64,000 nt of DNA, from positions 582,485 through 646,484 of the forward strand of contig NZ_PVTF01000006.1 in assembly GCF_003002815.1 (NCBI RefSeq). The letters run 5' to 3'. Under the pieces are notes generated by a model. The model was not told the origin of the DNA and made no database searches. It saw only the letters and a list, made by a program, of their open reading frames with translations. The position numbers and the translations under genes were made by a program. The DNA is from Umezawaea tangerina (GTDB lineage: Bacteria > Actinomycetota > Actinomycetes > Mycobacteriales > Pseudonocardiaceae). How positions within the stretch are numbered: position 1 is the stretch's first letter; each line of letters opens with the position of its first letter. Of the stretch, positions 56,091 through 63,905 are shown piece by piece.

Positions 56091-57821
56091 ATGCCCGGAT
56101 CACTCGGCACCCTGCTGTCCTACGCGCGGCCGCACCGCCCGGTGCTGCTGTCCACGCTCGCGCTGACCCTGCTGGCCAGCGCGTGCGGACTCGCCCAACC
56201 GCTGGTGGCGCAGGACGTGCTGACCGCCCTCGGCACCGGCGCGGGCGTCGCCGGACCGATCGCGATGCTCGCCGGGCTGCTGCTCGCGGGCGCGGCGCTG
56301 ACCGGCGCGACCTCGTGGCTGCAGCAGCGCACGTCGGAGAGCGTCGTGCGGGACGTGCGCAAGGGACTGGTTTTCCGGCTCATCCGGCTGCGCGTCCCCG
56401 AGCTCGACCGGCGGCCACCCGGCGACCTCATCGCACGGGTCACCTCGGACAGCACGCTGCTGCAGAGCGCGGCCACCGAGGGCCTGATCATGGTCGTCAA
56501 CGGGGCGCTGACGCTGGTCGGCGCGATCGTGCTGATGGGCACCCTGCACCTTGGCCTGCTCGGCGTCACGCTGCTGGTGCTGCTCGGCGTCGCCGCGGTC
56601 CTGACCCTCGTGCTCCCCCGCATCCGGCAGGCCGTGGCACGGGCGCAGGAGTCCGTCGGCGCCATCGGCGCCACCCTCGACCGCACGCTGGGCGCGGCGC
56701 GGACCGTGAAGGCGAACGGCGCGGAGGACCGCGAGACCGCGCTGGCCGAGGGCGCCGTGGACGAGGCCTACCGGGCCGGGCTGGTCGGCGCGCGCTACGC
56801 GGCGATCGTCAGCGTCGTGTCCGGCGCGTCGATCCAGGGCGCGTTCCTGGCCGTCCTCGGGTTCGGCGGGATGCTGGTCGCGTCCGGCGGCCTGTCGGTG
56901 GCCGCGCTGATCGCGTTCCTGCTCTACGTTTTCTTCCTGGCCGGTCCGATCGCCTCGCTGATCGGCGGCGCGAGCAAGATGCAGCAGGGCCTCGGCGCGG
57001 TCGGCCGCATCGAGGAGGTGCGGGACATGCCGATCGAGGACGACGTGGCCGCGCTCGTCGCGCTGCCCGACGGGGTGCCGCCGCCCGCGATCGAGCTGCG
57101 GGACGTGCGCTTCTCCTATCCCGGCCGCGACCCGGCGCTCAAGGGCGTCTCGTTCGTCGTCCCCGGCGGCACGCAGACCGCGCTCGTCGGCCTGTCCGGT
57201 GCGGGCAAGACCACGATGTTCGCGCTGCTCCAGCGGTTCTACGACCCGTCGGACGGGATGGTGCTGCTGGCCGGGCAGGACGTCTCGACGCTCACCCGCG
57301 CCGAGGTGCGCCGCCGGATCGCCTACGTGGAGCAGGACGCCCCCGCGATGGCCGGGACGATCCGCGAGAACCTCCTCTACGCCGCCCCCGACGCCGGTCC
57401 CGACGACATCGCCGAGGCGCTGCGGGTGACCTGCCTCGACCAGCTCGTCGACGGGCTGGCCGACGGCCTGGACACCCCGGTCGGGCCGCGCGGCGTGACG
57501 CTGTCCGGTGGTGAGAGGCAGCGGCTGGCCATCGCGCGTGCGCTGCTGCGCAAGCCGCAGGTGTTGCTGCTCGACGAGGCAACCGCGCAGCTGGACGCCC
57601 GCAACGAGCAGGCGCTGCGCGACGCCGTGACGCAGGCCGCACAGCGGTGCACCGTGATCCTCATCGCACACCGGCTGTCCACCGTGACCGAGGTCGACCA
57701 GATCGTGGTGCTGGAACACGGGATCGTGCGCGCCCGCGGCACGCACCGGTCGCTGGTGGACGACGACGAGCTGTACCGCGAGCTCGCGTCGACCCAACTG
57801 CTTGCCGATGCTATGGAATAG
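56091..57821 (+). CDS. ABC exporter (fused permease-ATPase)
   Basis: 576 residues, 7 bp after the glycosyltransferase. Six-helix type I exporter domain (1-310), then the ATPase: Walker A GLSGAGKTT (about 367), Q-loop YVEQDAPAM, signature LSGGERQRLAIARAL (about 472), Walker B VLLLDEATAQLD (about 493), H-loop IAHRLSTV. It works as a homodimer of the MsbA/multidrug lipid-exporter type. In this operon it most likely exports the glycosylated product or flips a lipid intermediate. Confidence 0.93.
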   Translation: MPGSLGTLLSYARPHRPVLLSTLALTLLASACGLAQPLVAQDVLTALGTGAGVAGPIAMLAGLLLAGAALTGATSWLQQRTSESVVRDVRKGLVFRLIRLRVPELDRRPPGDLIARVTSDSTLLQSAATEGLIMVVNGALTLVGAIVLMGTLHLGLLGVTLLVLLGVAAVLTLVLPRIRQAVARAQESVGAIGATLDRTLGAARTVKANGAEDRETALAEGAVDEAYRAGLVGARYAAIVSVVSGASIQGAFLAVLGFGGMLVASGGLSVAALIAFLLYVFFLAGPIASLIGGASKMQQGLGAVGRIEEVRDMPIEDDVAALVALPDGVPPPAIELRDVRFSYPGRDPALKGVSFVVPGGTQTALVGLSGAGKTTMFALLQRFYDPSDGMVLLAGQDVSTLTRAEVRRRIAYVEQDAPAMAGTIRENLLYAAPDAGPDDIAEALRVTCLDQLVDGLADGLDTPVGPRGVTLSGGERQRLAIARALLRKPQVLLLDEATAQLDARNEQALRDAVTQAAQRCTVILIAHRLSTVTEVDQIVVLEHGIVRARGTHRSLVDDDELYRELASTQLLADAME

Positions 57822-57829
57822 TCGGGTGG

Positions 57830-59167
57830 GTGCCCGTACGCAAACCGCTCGTGCTCGCCATCTGCTGCATGAGCCTGTTCATCGTCGGGCTCGACGCGAC
57901 GATCGTGAACCTGGCCCTGCCGTCGATCCGCCACGAGCTCGGCGCGTCGGTGACCGGTCTGCAGTGGACGGTCGACGCGTACACGCTCGTCCTGGCCGCG
58001 CTGCTGGTGCTGTCCGGGTCGACGGCGGACCGGCTGGGCAGGCGGCGGACGTTCCAGGTGGGACTGGTGCTGTTCAGCGTCGGCTCGCTGCTGTGCAGCA
58101 TCGCGCCGAACGTCGGGCTGCTGATCGCGTTCCGGATGGTGCAGGCCGCGGGCGGGTCGATGCTCAACCCGGTCGCCATGTCGATCATCACGAACACGTT
58201 CACCGAGAAGCGCGAGCGCGCCCGCGCGATCGGGGTGTGGGGCGGGGTCGTCGGGCTGAGCATGGCCGCCGGGCCGCTGGTCGGCGGCGCGCTGGTGCAG
58301 ACGATCGGCTGGCGGTCGATCTTCTGGCTCAACGTGCCGGTCGGCGTGCTCGCCGTCGTGCTCACCGCCCTGTTCGTCCCCGAGTCCCGCGCCGACCGCC
58401 CCCGCAGGCTCGACCCGGTGGGGCAGCTGCTGGTCGTGCTGGTCCTCGCGGGAACGGTGTTCGGCATCATCGAGGGCCCCGGCACCGGATGGGGCTCGCC
58501 GCTGATCGTCGGCAGCTTCGCCGTCGCCGCCCTGTCGCTGGCAGGACTGCTCCACTACGAGCCCCGGCGTGAGGACCCGTTGCTGGAGCTGCGGTTCTTC
58601 CGCAGCGTCCCGTTCTCCGGCGCCACCGTGATCGCCGTCTGCGCGTTCGCCTCGCTGGGCGGGTTCCTGTTCCTCAACAGCATCTACCTCCAGGAGACCC
58701 GCGGGTTCTCCGCGCTGCACGCCGGGCTGCTCACGCTCCCGATGGCCGCGATGACCGCCGTGTTCGCGCCCCTGTCCGGCCGGATCGTCGGCACCTGGGG
58801 CGCACGCGTGCCGCTCGTCGTCGCCGGGATCGGGCTGACCGCCGCGGGCGTGCTGCTGACCCGGCTCGGACCCGTCACGCCGATCGCGCTGCTGGTCGTG
58901 GCCTACGCGGCGTTCGGGATCGGGTTCGGGATGGTGAACGCGCCCATCACGAACACCGCCGTGTCCGGGATGCCCCGTGAGCAGGCCGGGGTCGCCGCGG
59001 CCATCGCGTCGACCAGCAGGCAGGTCGGCGCGGCGCTCGGCGTCGCGCTGATCGGCGGGTTCGCGGGGAGCGTCGTCGGGTGGTGGATCGTCGCCGGGTG
59101 CGGTGTCGCCGTCGGCGTGCTCGGGGTCGTGACGACGAGTCAGCGGGCGTTGAAGTCCGTGCTGTAG
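57830..59167 (+). CDS. MFS transporter, DHA2 (drug:H+ antiporter) family
   Basis: 445 residues from GTG 57830, 8 bp after the ABC gene. Helix 1 CCMSLFIVGLDATIVNLALPSI and loop GSTADRLGRRRTFQVG are the signature of the 14-helix DHA2 group; motif C lies around WGGVVGLSMAAGPLVGG. The first residues WVPVRKPLVLAIC support this start. It is probably a second export or self-protection pump for the cluster's product. The 3' end overlaps the convergent reductase gene by 28 bp. Confidence 0.92.
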   Translation: MPVRKPLVLAICCMSLFIVGLDATIVNLALPSIRHELGASVTGLQWTVDAYTLVLAALLVLSGSTADRLGRRRTFQVGLVLFSVGSLLCSIAPNVGLLIAFRMVQAAGGSMLNPVAMSIITNTFTEKRERARAIGVWGGVVGLSMAAGPLVGGALVQTIGWRSIFWLNVPVGVLAVVLTALFVPESRADRPRRLDPVGQLLVVLVLAGTVFGIIEGPGTGWGSPLIVGSFAVAALSLAGLLHYEPRREDPLLELRFFRSVPFSGATVIAVCAFASLGGFLFLNSIYLQETRGFSALHAGLLTLPMAAMTAVFAPLSGRIVGTWGARVPLVVAGIGLTAAGVLLTRLGPVTPIALLVVAYAAFGIGFGMVNAPITNTAVSGMPREQAGVAAAIASTSRQVGAALGVALIGGFAGSVVGWWIVAGCGVAVGVLGVVTTSQRALKSVL

Positions 59168-59796
59168 TGGATCTTCTTGGCCGGGGTGGTGCGGGCCACG
59201 TCCAGCATCGCCAGGCCGAGGTTCTCGGTCGTCGTGGTCGCCTTGGGCAGGATCCGGTGCAGCAGCGGGTAGGCCTTGGAGAGCACGGTGTAGACCGCCT
59301 TCATCCACGGGACCTTCGGCGTGACGCCGTGCAGGGCCTGGATGTAGCCGGGGCGGAAGGCGTAACCGTGGAACGGCAGCGCCATCACGTCGTTCTCGGT
59401 CTTGCCCTTCACGCGGGCCCACATGGAGCGGCCCTTCTCCGTGCTGTCGGTGCCCGCGCCGGAGACGTAGATGAAGGTCGAGTCCGGGTTGAGCTCGGCG
59501 AGGGTGCGGGCGGCGGCGAGGGTGAAGTCGTAGGTGACGCGGGTGTACTCGGGTTCCTTCATGCCGAGGGAGGAGACGCCCAGGCAGAAGAAGCAGGCGT
59601 CGTAGCCGGAGAGCCGGTCCTTGACGCCGGAGAAGTCGGTGAAGTCGCGGTGGACCAGTTCGGTGAGCTTGGGGTCGTGCTTGCCGGTGGGGGTCCGGAC
59701 GATGGAGAGGACGTCGGTGACGTCGGGTGCTAGGAGGGATTCGCGGAGCACGCCCTGGCCGACCATGCCGCTGGCGCCGAAGAGGATGACCTTCAT
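59140..59796 (-). CDS. NAD(P)H-binding atypical SDR
   Basis: 218 residues, Rossmann fold with KVILFGASGMVGQGVLRESL (cofactor loop), YDACFFCLGVSS and FIYVSGAGTDSTEKG. It resembles HTATIP2/epimerase-like atypical SDRs, without a canonical YxxxK. Substrate unknown. It is convergent to the PKS cluster and probably unrelated to it, though as the nearest redox gene a tailoring role cannot be excluded. Confidence 0.85.
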   Translation of the reverse strand: MKVILFGASGMVGQGVLRESLLAPDVTDVLSIVRTPTGKHDPKLTELVHRDFTDFSGVKDRLSGYDACFFCLGVSSLGMKEPEYTRVTYDFTLAAARTLAELNPDSTFIYVSGAGTDSTEKGRSMWARVKGKTENDVMALPFHGYAFRPGYIQALHGVTPKVPWMKAVYTVLSKAYPLLHRILPKATTTTENLGLAMLDVARTTPAKKIHYSTDFNAR

Positions 59797-59876
59797 GGGC
59801 GCAGGTTAGTGGGGGGTGAGGGGTGTGGCGAGTTCGCTTGGTGCGTGGCTGGGTGGGGGTTACGACCCGTGGTGGT

Positions 59877-59991
59877 GTGGTCGATTTGACTTGGGGCCCC
59901 TTTTTTGGGCTTTGTCGGCGTAAAAGGGCAGGTGGTAGAGCGTGCCCGCCGACTAATTGTAAGCCCAAAAACCCCAAGTCAAATCGACCAC
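59877..59991. repeat. 115-bp nested palindromic element with 20-bp perfect terminal inverted repeats
   Basis: Ends 59877-59896 and 59972-59991 are exact reverse complements. Inside, GGGCTT/AAGCCC, GTCGGC/GCCGAC and GGGCA/TGCCC pair in register around a GGTGGTAGAGCG loop. GGT flanks both sides as a possible 3-bp duplication. The 309-bp gap it occupies (59797-60105) has no gene. A MITE-like element, a structured RNA or a terminator are all possible. Confidence 0.7.
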
Positions 59992-60105
59992 GGTTGCGTG
60001 CTTTCGTTGCGTACCAGCGGCTTTCTTGAGTCGGCCGTTGGTTGGTGTCTTGTGCAGGTCAGATGTCTTGCTTTCCAGCGTCTTTCTGGTGTTTGTCCTT
60101 GTGCC

Positions 60106-61983
60106 CTACAGCAGTGTCAGTTGGTCTCTGTCGATCCCACGCTGCGTGGGGATGTTGGCGGGTAGTGCGCCGTCTGGCCAGCGGCCGTTGTCGTCGCCGG
60201 GGATGCCGGTGGGGTCGCGGTGGGGTTTGGGGGTGAGGCCGTGTTTGCGGAGTAGGGGTTTGAGGCGGGCGGTGAGCCAGGTGCGGTAGCGCTTGTCGGC
60301 GTAGCTGCCGGTGCCGTAGAGGTTGCGGTAGCCGTCGAGGAGGTCCGGATGTTCGCGGAGGAGCCAGTGGGCGAACCATTCGCGGGTGCCGGGGCGGAGG
60401 TGGAGGGCGAGGGCGGTGACGCCGGTGGCGCCGGCGGCGGCGATCTGGCCGAGGAGGGCGTCCAGGTGTTCCTTGGAGTCGGTGAGGGCGGGCAGGACCG
60501 GGGCGACGAAGACGCCGCACGGGAGGCCTGCGTCGCGGACCCGGCGGATGAGGTCGAGGCGGGCCTGGGGGCTGGGGGTGCCGGGTTCGAGGGAGTGCTG
60601 GAGGTCGCGGTCCAGCAAGGCGAGGGAGACGCCGACGCCGACCGGGACGGACTTGGCGGCCTCGGCGAGCAGGGGGAGGTCGCGGGCGAGGATGGTGCCC
60701 TTGGTGAGGATGGAGAACGGGGTGCCCGAGTCGGCGAGGGCCTTGATGATGCCGGGCATGAGGCGGTAGCGGCCCTCGGCGCGCTGGTACGGGTCGGTGT
60801 TGGTGCCCATGGCGACGTGCTCGCGCTGCCAGCGGGTGGAGCGGAGCTGCCTGGTGAGGACCTGGACGGCGTTGACCTTCACGACGACCTGGCTGTCGAA
60901 GTCGTGGCCCGCGTCCAGGTCGAGGTAGGTGTGGCTGTTGCGGGCGAAGCAGTTGTGGCTGACGACGCCGTTGGCGACGAAGTCGCCGGTGCCGGTGGTG
61001 ATGTCGAACAGCGTCCGGTCCTCGCCGAGCGCCTTGATCGCGACGACGCCGATCGCGGTCTCCAGGTGGGCGCCGGTGATCGTGCGGGCGCTGCTGCGGG
61101 CGGGATCGGTGGTGTGGCAGAAGCGCAGGGCCTCGGCGGCGCCGCCGCGCAGCCTGGTGACGCCGTCCTCGACCGTGCAGTCGAAGTCGAGGCGCTTGAG
61201 GCCGAGCACAACGGCGTCCACGATCGGGTGGTCCGTGCGGATGCGCAGGACACCGTCCTCGCAGCGGCCCGCCGCGTCGAACACGCCCGCGAGGAAGCCC
61301 TTCGTCCAGTCGTCGCGCGGCGCGACCGGCCACTCGACGCGGTCGCGGTCGGCCTCCGCGTACCGCTCGGCGCGGTCGAGCGCCTCCGGCTCGGTGGTCA
61401 GACCGCCGCGCACGACGCCCCACAGGTAGCCGTTGCGGTAGTCCGGGGTCTCCTCCGGGCCCGCCGCGAACCCGCCGACGCCGACCAGCCGGTCGCCGAC
61501 GGCCAACCGGGGGCGCTCGCAGCGACCCGCGGAAACGTGCTTCCAGCCGTCCGTGCTGAGGAACCGGTGGTCGCCGCTGGTGACCAGCTCGGTGCCGTCC
61601 TCCAGCACGACCCGGTAGGCGAGCTTCACGGTCCTCCAGTGCGCGAGGACCGTGGTCCGGACGTACCGGCCGTCCTTCGTGCCGCACACCTCGTCGCCGA
61701 CCTCGACGTCCACGAGCGGCTTGGTGCGGCCGTCGGCGAGCAGGATCGGCGTGTCGCCCGCCAGGCAGTAGGTGCACCCGTGGGAGCAGCCGCGGTACGG
61801 GTTGACCGTCCACTTGAACGGCATCGGGGACGAACCGGGCACCTTGTTGAGGACGGACTTGGCGTGCACCTCGTGGAACACCACGTCGGCGAACTCGGGA
61901 GTTCGTACGCTGCGCACGACCCCCGGCAACCCCGGTAGCGCCTGTTGAGGTGCCGCCCCGTCCTTCTGCCCGTCCCATCGCAT
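60106..61983 (-). CDS. Intein-containing radical SAM protein, Rv2578c family
   Basis: A 625-residue precursor that would give about 353 residues after splicing. The host protein shows WTVNPYRGCSHGCTY at its Fe-S site and resumes with CFARNSHTYLDLDAGHDFDS, so the CX3CX2C cluster motif is completed only after excision of a 272-residue intein. Downstream are VAMGTNTDPYQRAEG, FSILTKGTI and SLEPGTPSPQARL, typical of this SplB-like radical SAM family. Its reaction is unknown. I start at ATG 61983 (MRWDGQKDG), 8 nt from a perfect SOS box, which implies LexA repression; the frame is open further upstream. It is divergent from pnuC. Confidence 0.92.
   Translation of the reverse strand: MRWDGQKDGAAPQQALPGLPGVVRSVRTPEFADVVFHEVHAKSVLNKVPGSSPMPFKWTVNPYRGCSHGCTYCLAGDTPILLADGRTKPLVDVEVGDEVCGTKDGRYVRTTVLAHWRTVKLAYRVVLEDGTELVTSGDHRFLSTDGWKHVSAGRCERPRLAVGDRLVGVGGFAAGPEETPDYRNGYLWGVVRGGLTTEPEALDRAERYAEADRDRVEWPVAPRDDWTKGFLAGVFDAAGRCEDGVLRIRTDHPIVDAVVLGLKRLDFDCTVEDGVTRLRGGAAEALRFCHTTDPARSSARTITGAHLETAIGVVAIKALGEDRTLFDITTGTGDFVANGVVSHNCFARNSHTYLDLDAGHDFDSQVVVKVNAVQVLTRQLRSTRWQREHVAMGTNTDPYQRAEGRYRLMPGIIKALADSGTPFSILTKGTILARDLPLLAEAAKSVPVGVGVSLALLDRDLQHSLEPGTPSPQARLDLIRRVRDAGLPCGVFVAPVLPALTDSKEHLDALLGQIAAAGATGVTALALHLRPGTREWFAHWLLREHPDLLDGYRNLYGTGSYADKRYRTWLTARLKPLLRKHGLTPKPHRDPTGIPGDDNGRWPDGALPANIPTQRGIDRDQLTLL
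60952..61767 (-). other. Intein with decayed LAGLIDADG endonuclease
   Basis: 272 residues. Block A CLAGDTPILLADG with Cys1 at 61767-61765; block B GTELVTSGDHRFLS; block F/G DRTLFDITTGTGDFVANG ending in VVSHN with the final Asn at 60954-60952, followed by Cys+1. These splicing residues are intact. The homing-endonuclease motifs are degenerate: LWGVVRGGL and FLAGVFDAAG both lack the metal-binding acidic residue of LAGLIDADG. Splicing is expected, homing is not. Confidence 0.88.
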
Positions 61984-61990
61984 GCCGCCA

Positions 61991-62008
61991 TTCGAACATG
62001 TGTTCGAA
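61991..62008. promoter_or_regulatory. LexA (SOS) box
   Basis: TTCGAACATGTGTTCGAA, an 8-2-8 palindrome that contains the actinobacterial SOS consensus TCGAAC-N4-GTTCGA exactly. It lies between the divergent radical SAM gene (start 8 nt away) and pnuC (start 25 nt away), so DNA damage should induce at least the former. Confidence 0.88.
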
Positions 62009-62032
62009 CCGACGTCAATCGGAGGAGCGCCC

Positions 62033-62671
62033 GTGTCGTTGCTCGACGTGGTCCTGGTCCCCTTCAACACCACCGCCGTCACGTTCGCGGGCGCACCCAC
62101 GAGCTGGGGTGAGGTCATCGGGTTCGTCACCGGCGCGCTGTGCGTCTGGCTGGTCGCCCGGCAGAACGCGTGGAACTGGCCGATCGGCATCCTGAACAAC
62201 CTGGCGTTCCTGGCGCTGTTCGCCACCAGCGGCCTCTTCGCGGACTCCGGCCTCCAGGTCGTCTACCTGGGGCTCGCGCTCTACGGCTGGTGGTCGTGGC
62301 TGCGCGGCGGCGACCACCACACGCCCCTGCCGGTCAGCCGCACGACACCGGCGCAGTGGCTGTGGCTGCTGGTCGCCGGGGTGGTGCTGACCGGCCTGCT
62401 GGTGTGGATCCTCACCGCCTACACCAGCTCCACCGTGCCGTGGGCCGACGCCGTCACGACGGTGCTGTCGCTGCTGGCGACGTGGGGGCAGACGCGCAAG
62501 AAGGTCGAGTCGTGGTGGCTGTGGATCGCCGCCGACGTGATCTACGTGCCGCTCTACGCCTACAAGGACCTGTGGCTGACCGCGATCCTCTACGTCGGGT
62601 TCATCGCCCTGTGCGTGCTCGGCCTGCGGTCGTGGACGAAGGACCTGCGCGCGGAGCTGGTCGCCGCGTGA
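62033..62671 (+). CDS. pnuC: Nicotinamide riboside transporter PnuC
   Basis: 212 residues starting at GTG behind a strong GGAGGAG. About seven helices. Family features: QNAWNWPIGILNNLAFLALF, LGLALYGWWSWLRGG, SWWLWIAADVIYVPLYAYKDLWLTAILYVGF. PnuC takes up nicotinamide riboside by facilitated diffusion, trapped by phosphorylation. The next gene, overlapping by GTGA, encodes the NadR-like kinase/adenylyltransferase, so the pair forms an NAD-salvage unit. The SOS box upstream may tie it to DNA-damage NAD demand. Confidence 0.95.
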   Translation: MSLLDVVLVPFNTTAVTFAGAPTSWGEVIGFVTGALCVWLVARQNAWNWPIGILNNLAFLALFATSGLFADSGLQVVYLGLALYGWWSWLRGGDHHTPLPVSRTTPAQWLWLLVAGVVLTGLLVWILTAYTSSTVPWADAVTTVLSLLATWGQTRKKVESWWLWIAADVIYVPLYAYKDLWLTAILYVGFIALCVLGLRSWTKDLRAELVAA

Positions 62672-63747
62672 CCCGGTTCCGGCACGCCCTCGTGCTCGGC
62701 AAGTTCTACCCGCCGCACGCCGGGCACCACCACCTCGTCCGCACGGCGGCCGGGCGCAGCGACCGCACGACGGTCGCCGTGCTCGGCTCCAGCGCGGAGT
62801 CGATCCCGCTGGCCGAGCGGGTCGCCTGGCTCGCCGCCGAGCACGCGGCCGATCCCGGCGTGGCCGTGCTCGGCGACCTCGACGACCACCCGATGGACTT
62901 CGAGGACGACGCGATCTGGGAGCTGCACGTCGGCGTGACCCGGTCGGTGCTGGCCCGCCGCGCGATCCTCGACGGCGACCCGACCGGCGCACCGGTGGAC
63001 GTCGTGTTCTCCAGCGAGGCCTACGGCGACGAGCTCGCGAAACGCCTCGGCGCCGAGCACATCCCGGTGGACCCGTCGCGGTCGACGTTCCCGGTGTCGG
63101 GGACCGCCATCCGGGAGGACCCGCGGGGCAACTGGCACCACCTCGCCCCCGCCACCCGCCGCGGACTGGCCGCGCGGATCGTCGTGGTGGGGGCGGAGAG
63201 CAGCGGCACGACCACGTTGTCGCAAGCGCTTGCGAGCCAGCTGGGCGCGCCGTGGGTGCCGGAGTACGGCCGACGGCACACCGAGCTCAAGCTCGCCGCC
63301 GCACGGGCCTTCGACCCGGAGGCCGGACTGGACGGTCTGGTGTGGACGGTCGGCGACTTCGTGGACGTCGCCGTGCGGCAGCAGGCCGACGAGGACGCCG
63401 CCGTGGACGGTCCGCTGCTAGTGTGCGACAACGACGCGTGGGCGGCGACCGTGTGGGGCCACCGGTACCTCGGGACGCCGCGCGCGGACATCGCGCCGAA
63501 CGCCCGCAAGCCAGCGCTGTACCTGCTCACCGACCACGTCGGGGTGCCGTTCGAGCAGGACGGGTGGCGCGACGGCGAGGAGCTGCGGGGGTGGATGACG
63601 GAGCTGTTCACCGCGGGACTGGCCGCACGCGGGGTGCCGTGGCGACTGGTCACCGGGACGCCGGGGGAACGGCTGGCGCAAGCGCTCGCGGTCACGACGG
63701 AGGTGCTCGCCGGGCACTTCCGCTACTCGAAGCCGTTGGGAGGCTAG
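62668..63747 (+). CDS. nadR: NadR-like NMN adenylyltransferase / nicotinamide riboside kinase
   Basis: 359 residues; GTG overlaps the pnuC stop (GTGA). NMNAT domain about 1-165 with GKFYPPHAGHHHLV (HxGH) and SRSTFPVSGTAIREDP; kinase domain about 170-355 with P-loop region GAESSGTTTLSQ and VPEYGRRHTE. The P-loop Lys of GxxxxGKT/S is Thr here (SGTTT), so the kinase half may use another residue or be weak. There is no HTH repressor domain, unlike enterobacterial NadR. It converts nicotinamide riboside to NMN and NAD. Confidence 0.9.
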   Translation: MTRFRHALVLGKFYPPHAGHHHLVRTAAGRSDRTTVAVLGSSAESIPLAERVAWLAAEHAADPGVAVLGDLDDHPMDFEDDAIWELHVGVTRSVLARRAILDGDPTGAPVDVVFSSEAYGDELAKRLGAEHIPVDPSRSTFPVSGTAIREDPRGNWHHLAPATRRGLAARIVVVGAESSGTTTLSQALASQLGAPWVPEYGRRHTELKLAAARAFDPEAGLDGLVWTVGDFVDVAVRQQADEDAAVDGPLLVCDNDAWAATVWGHRYLGTPRADIAPNARKPALYLLTDHVGVPFEQDGWRDGEELRGWMTELFTAGLAARGVPWRLVTGTPGERLAQALAVTTEVLAGHFRYSKPLGG

Positions 63748-63796
63748 TGCGGTGATCACGAACCCTTGCCGGGGAGTTCCGTCGTCCAGGCGGTCC

Positions 63797-63858
63797 CTCG
63801 GTTCTCCGCCCCCGCGCCCTCGTACTGGCAGTACGGGGCGCGGGGGCGGAGAACCGAG
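63797..63858. terminator. Very long hairpin terminator after nadR
   Basis: A perfect 23-bp GC-rich stem (63797-63819 with 63836-63858), extended by CGTAC/GTACG around a TGGCA loop after a single bulged T. It starts 50 bp after the nadR stop and separates it from the transposase. Confidence 0.85.
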
Positions 63859-63905
63859 CGAGCGCCTGGGCCCGGAAATGCCCGCCAAGGATCGTGGTCA
63901 CCGCA

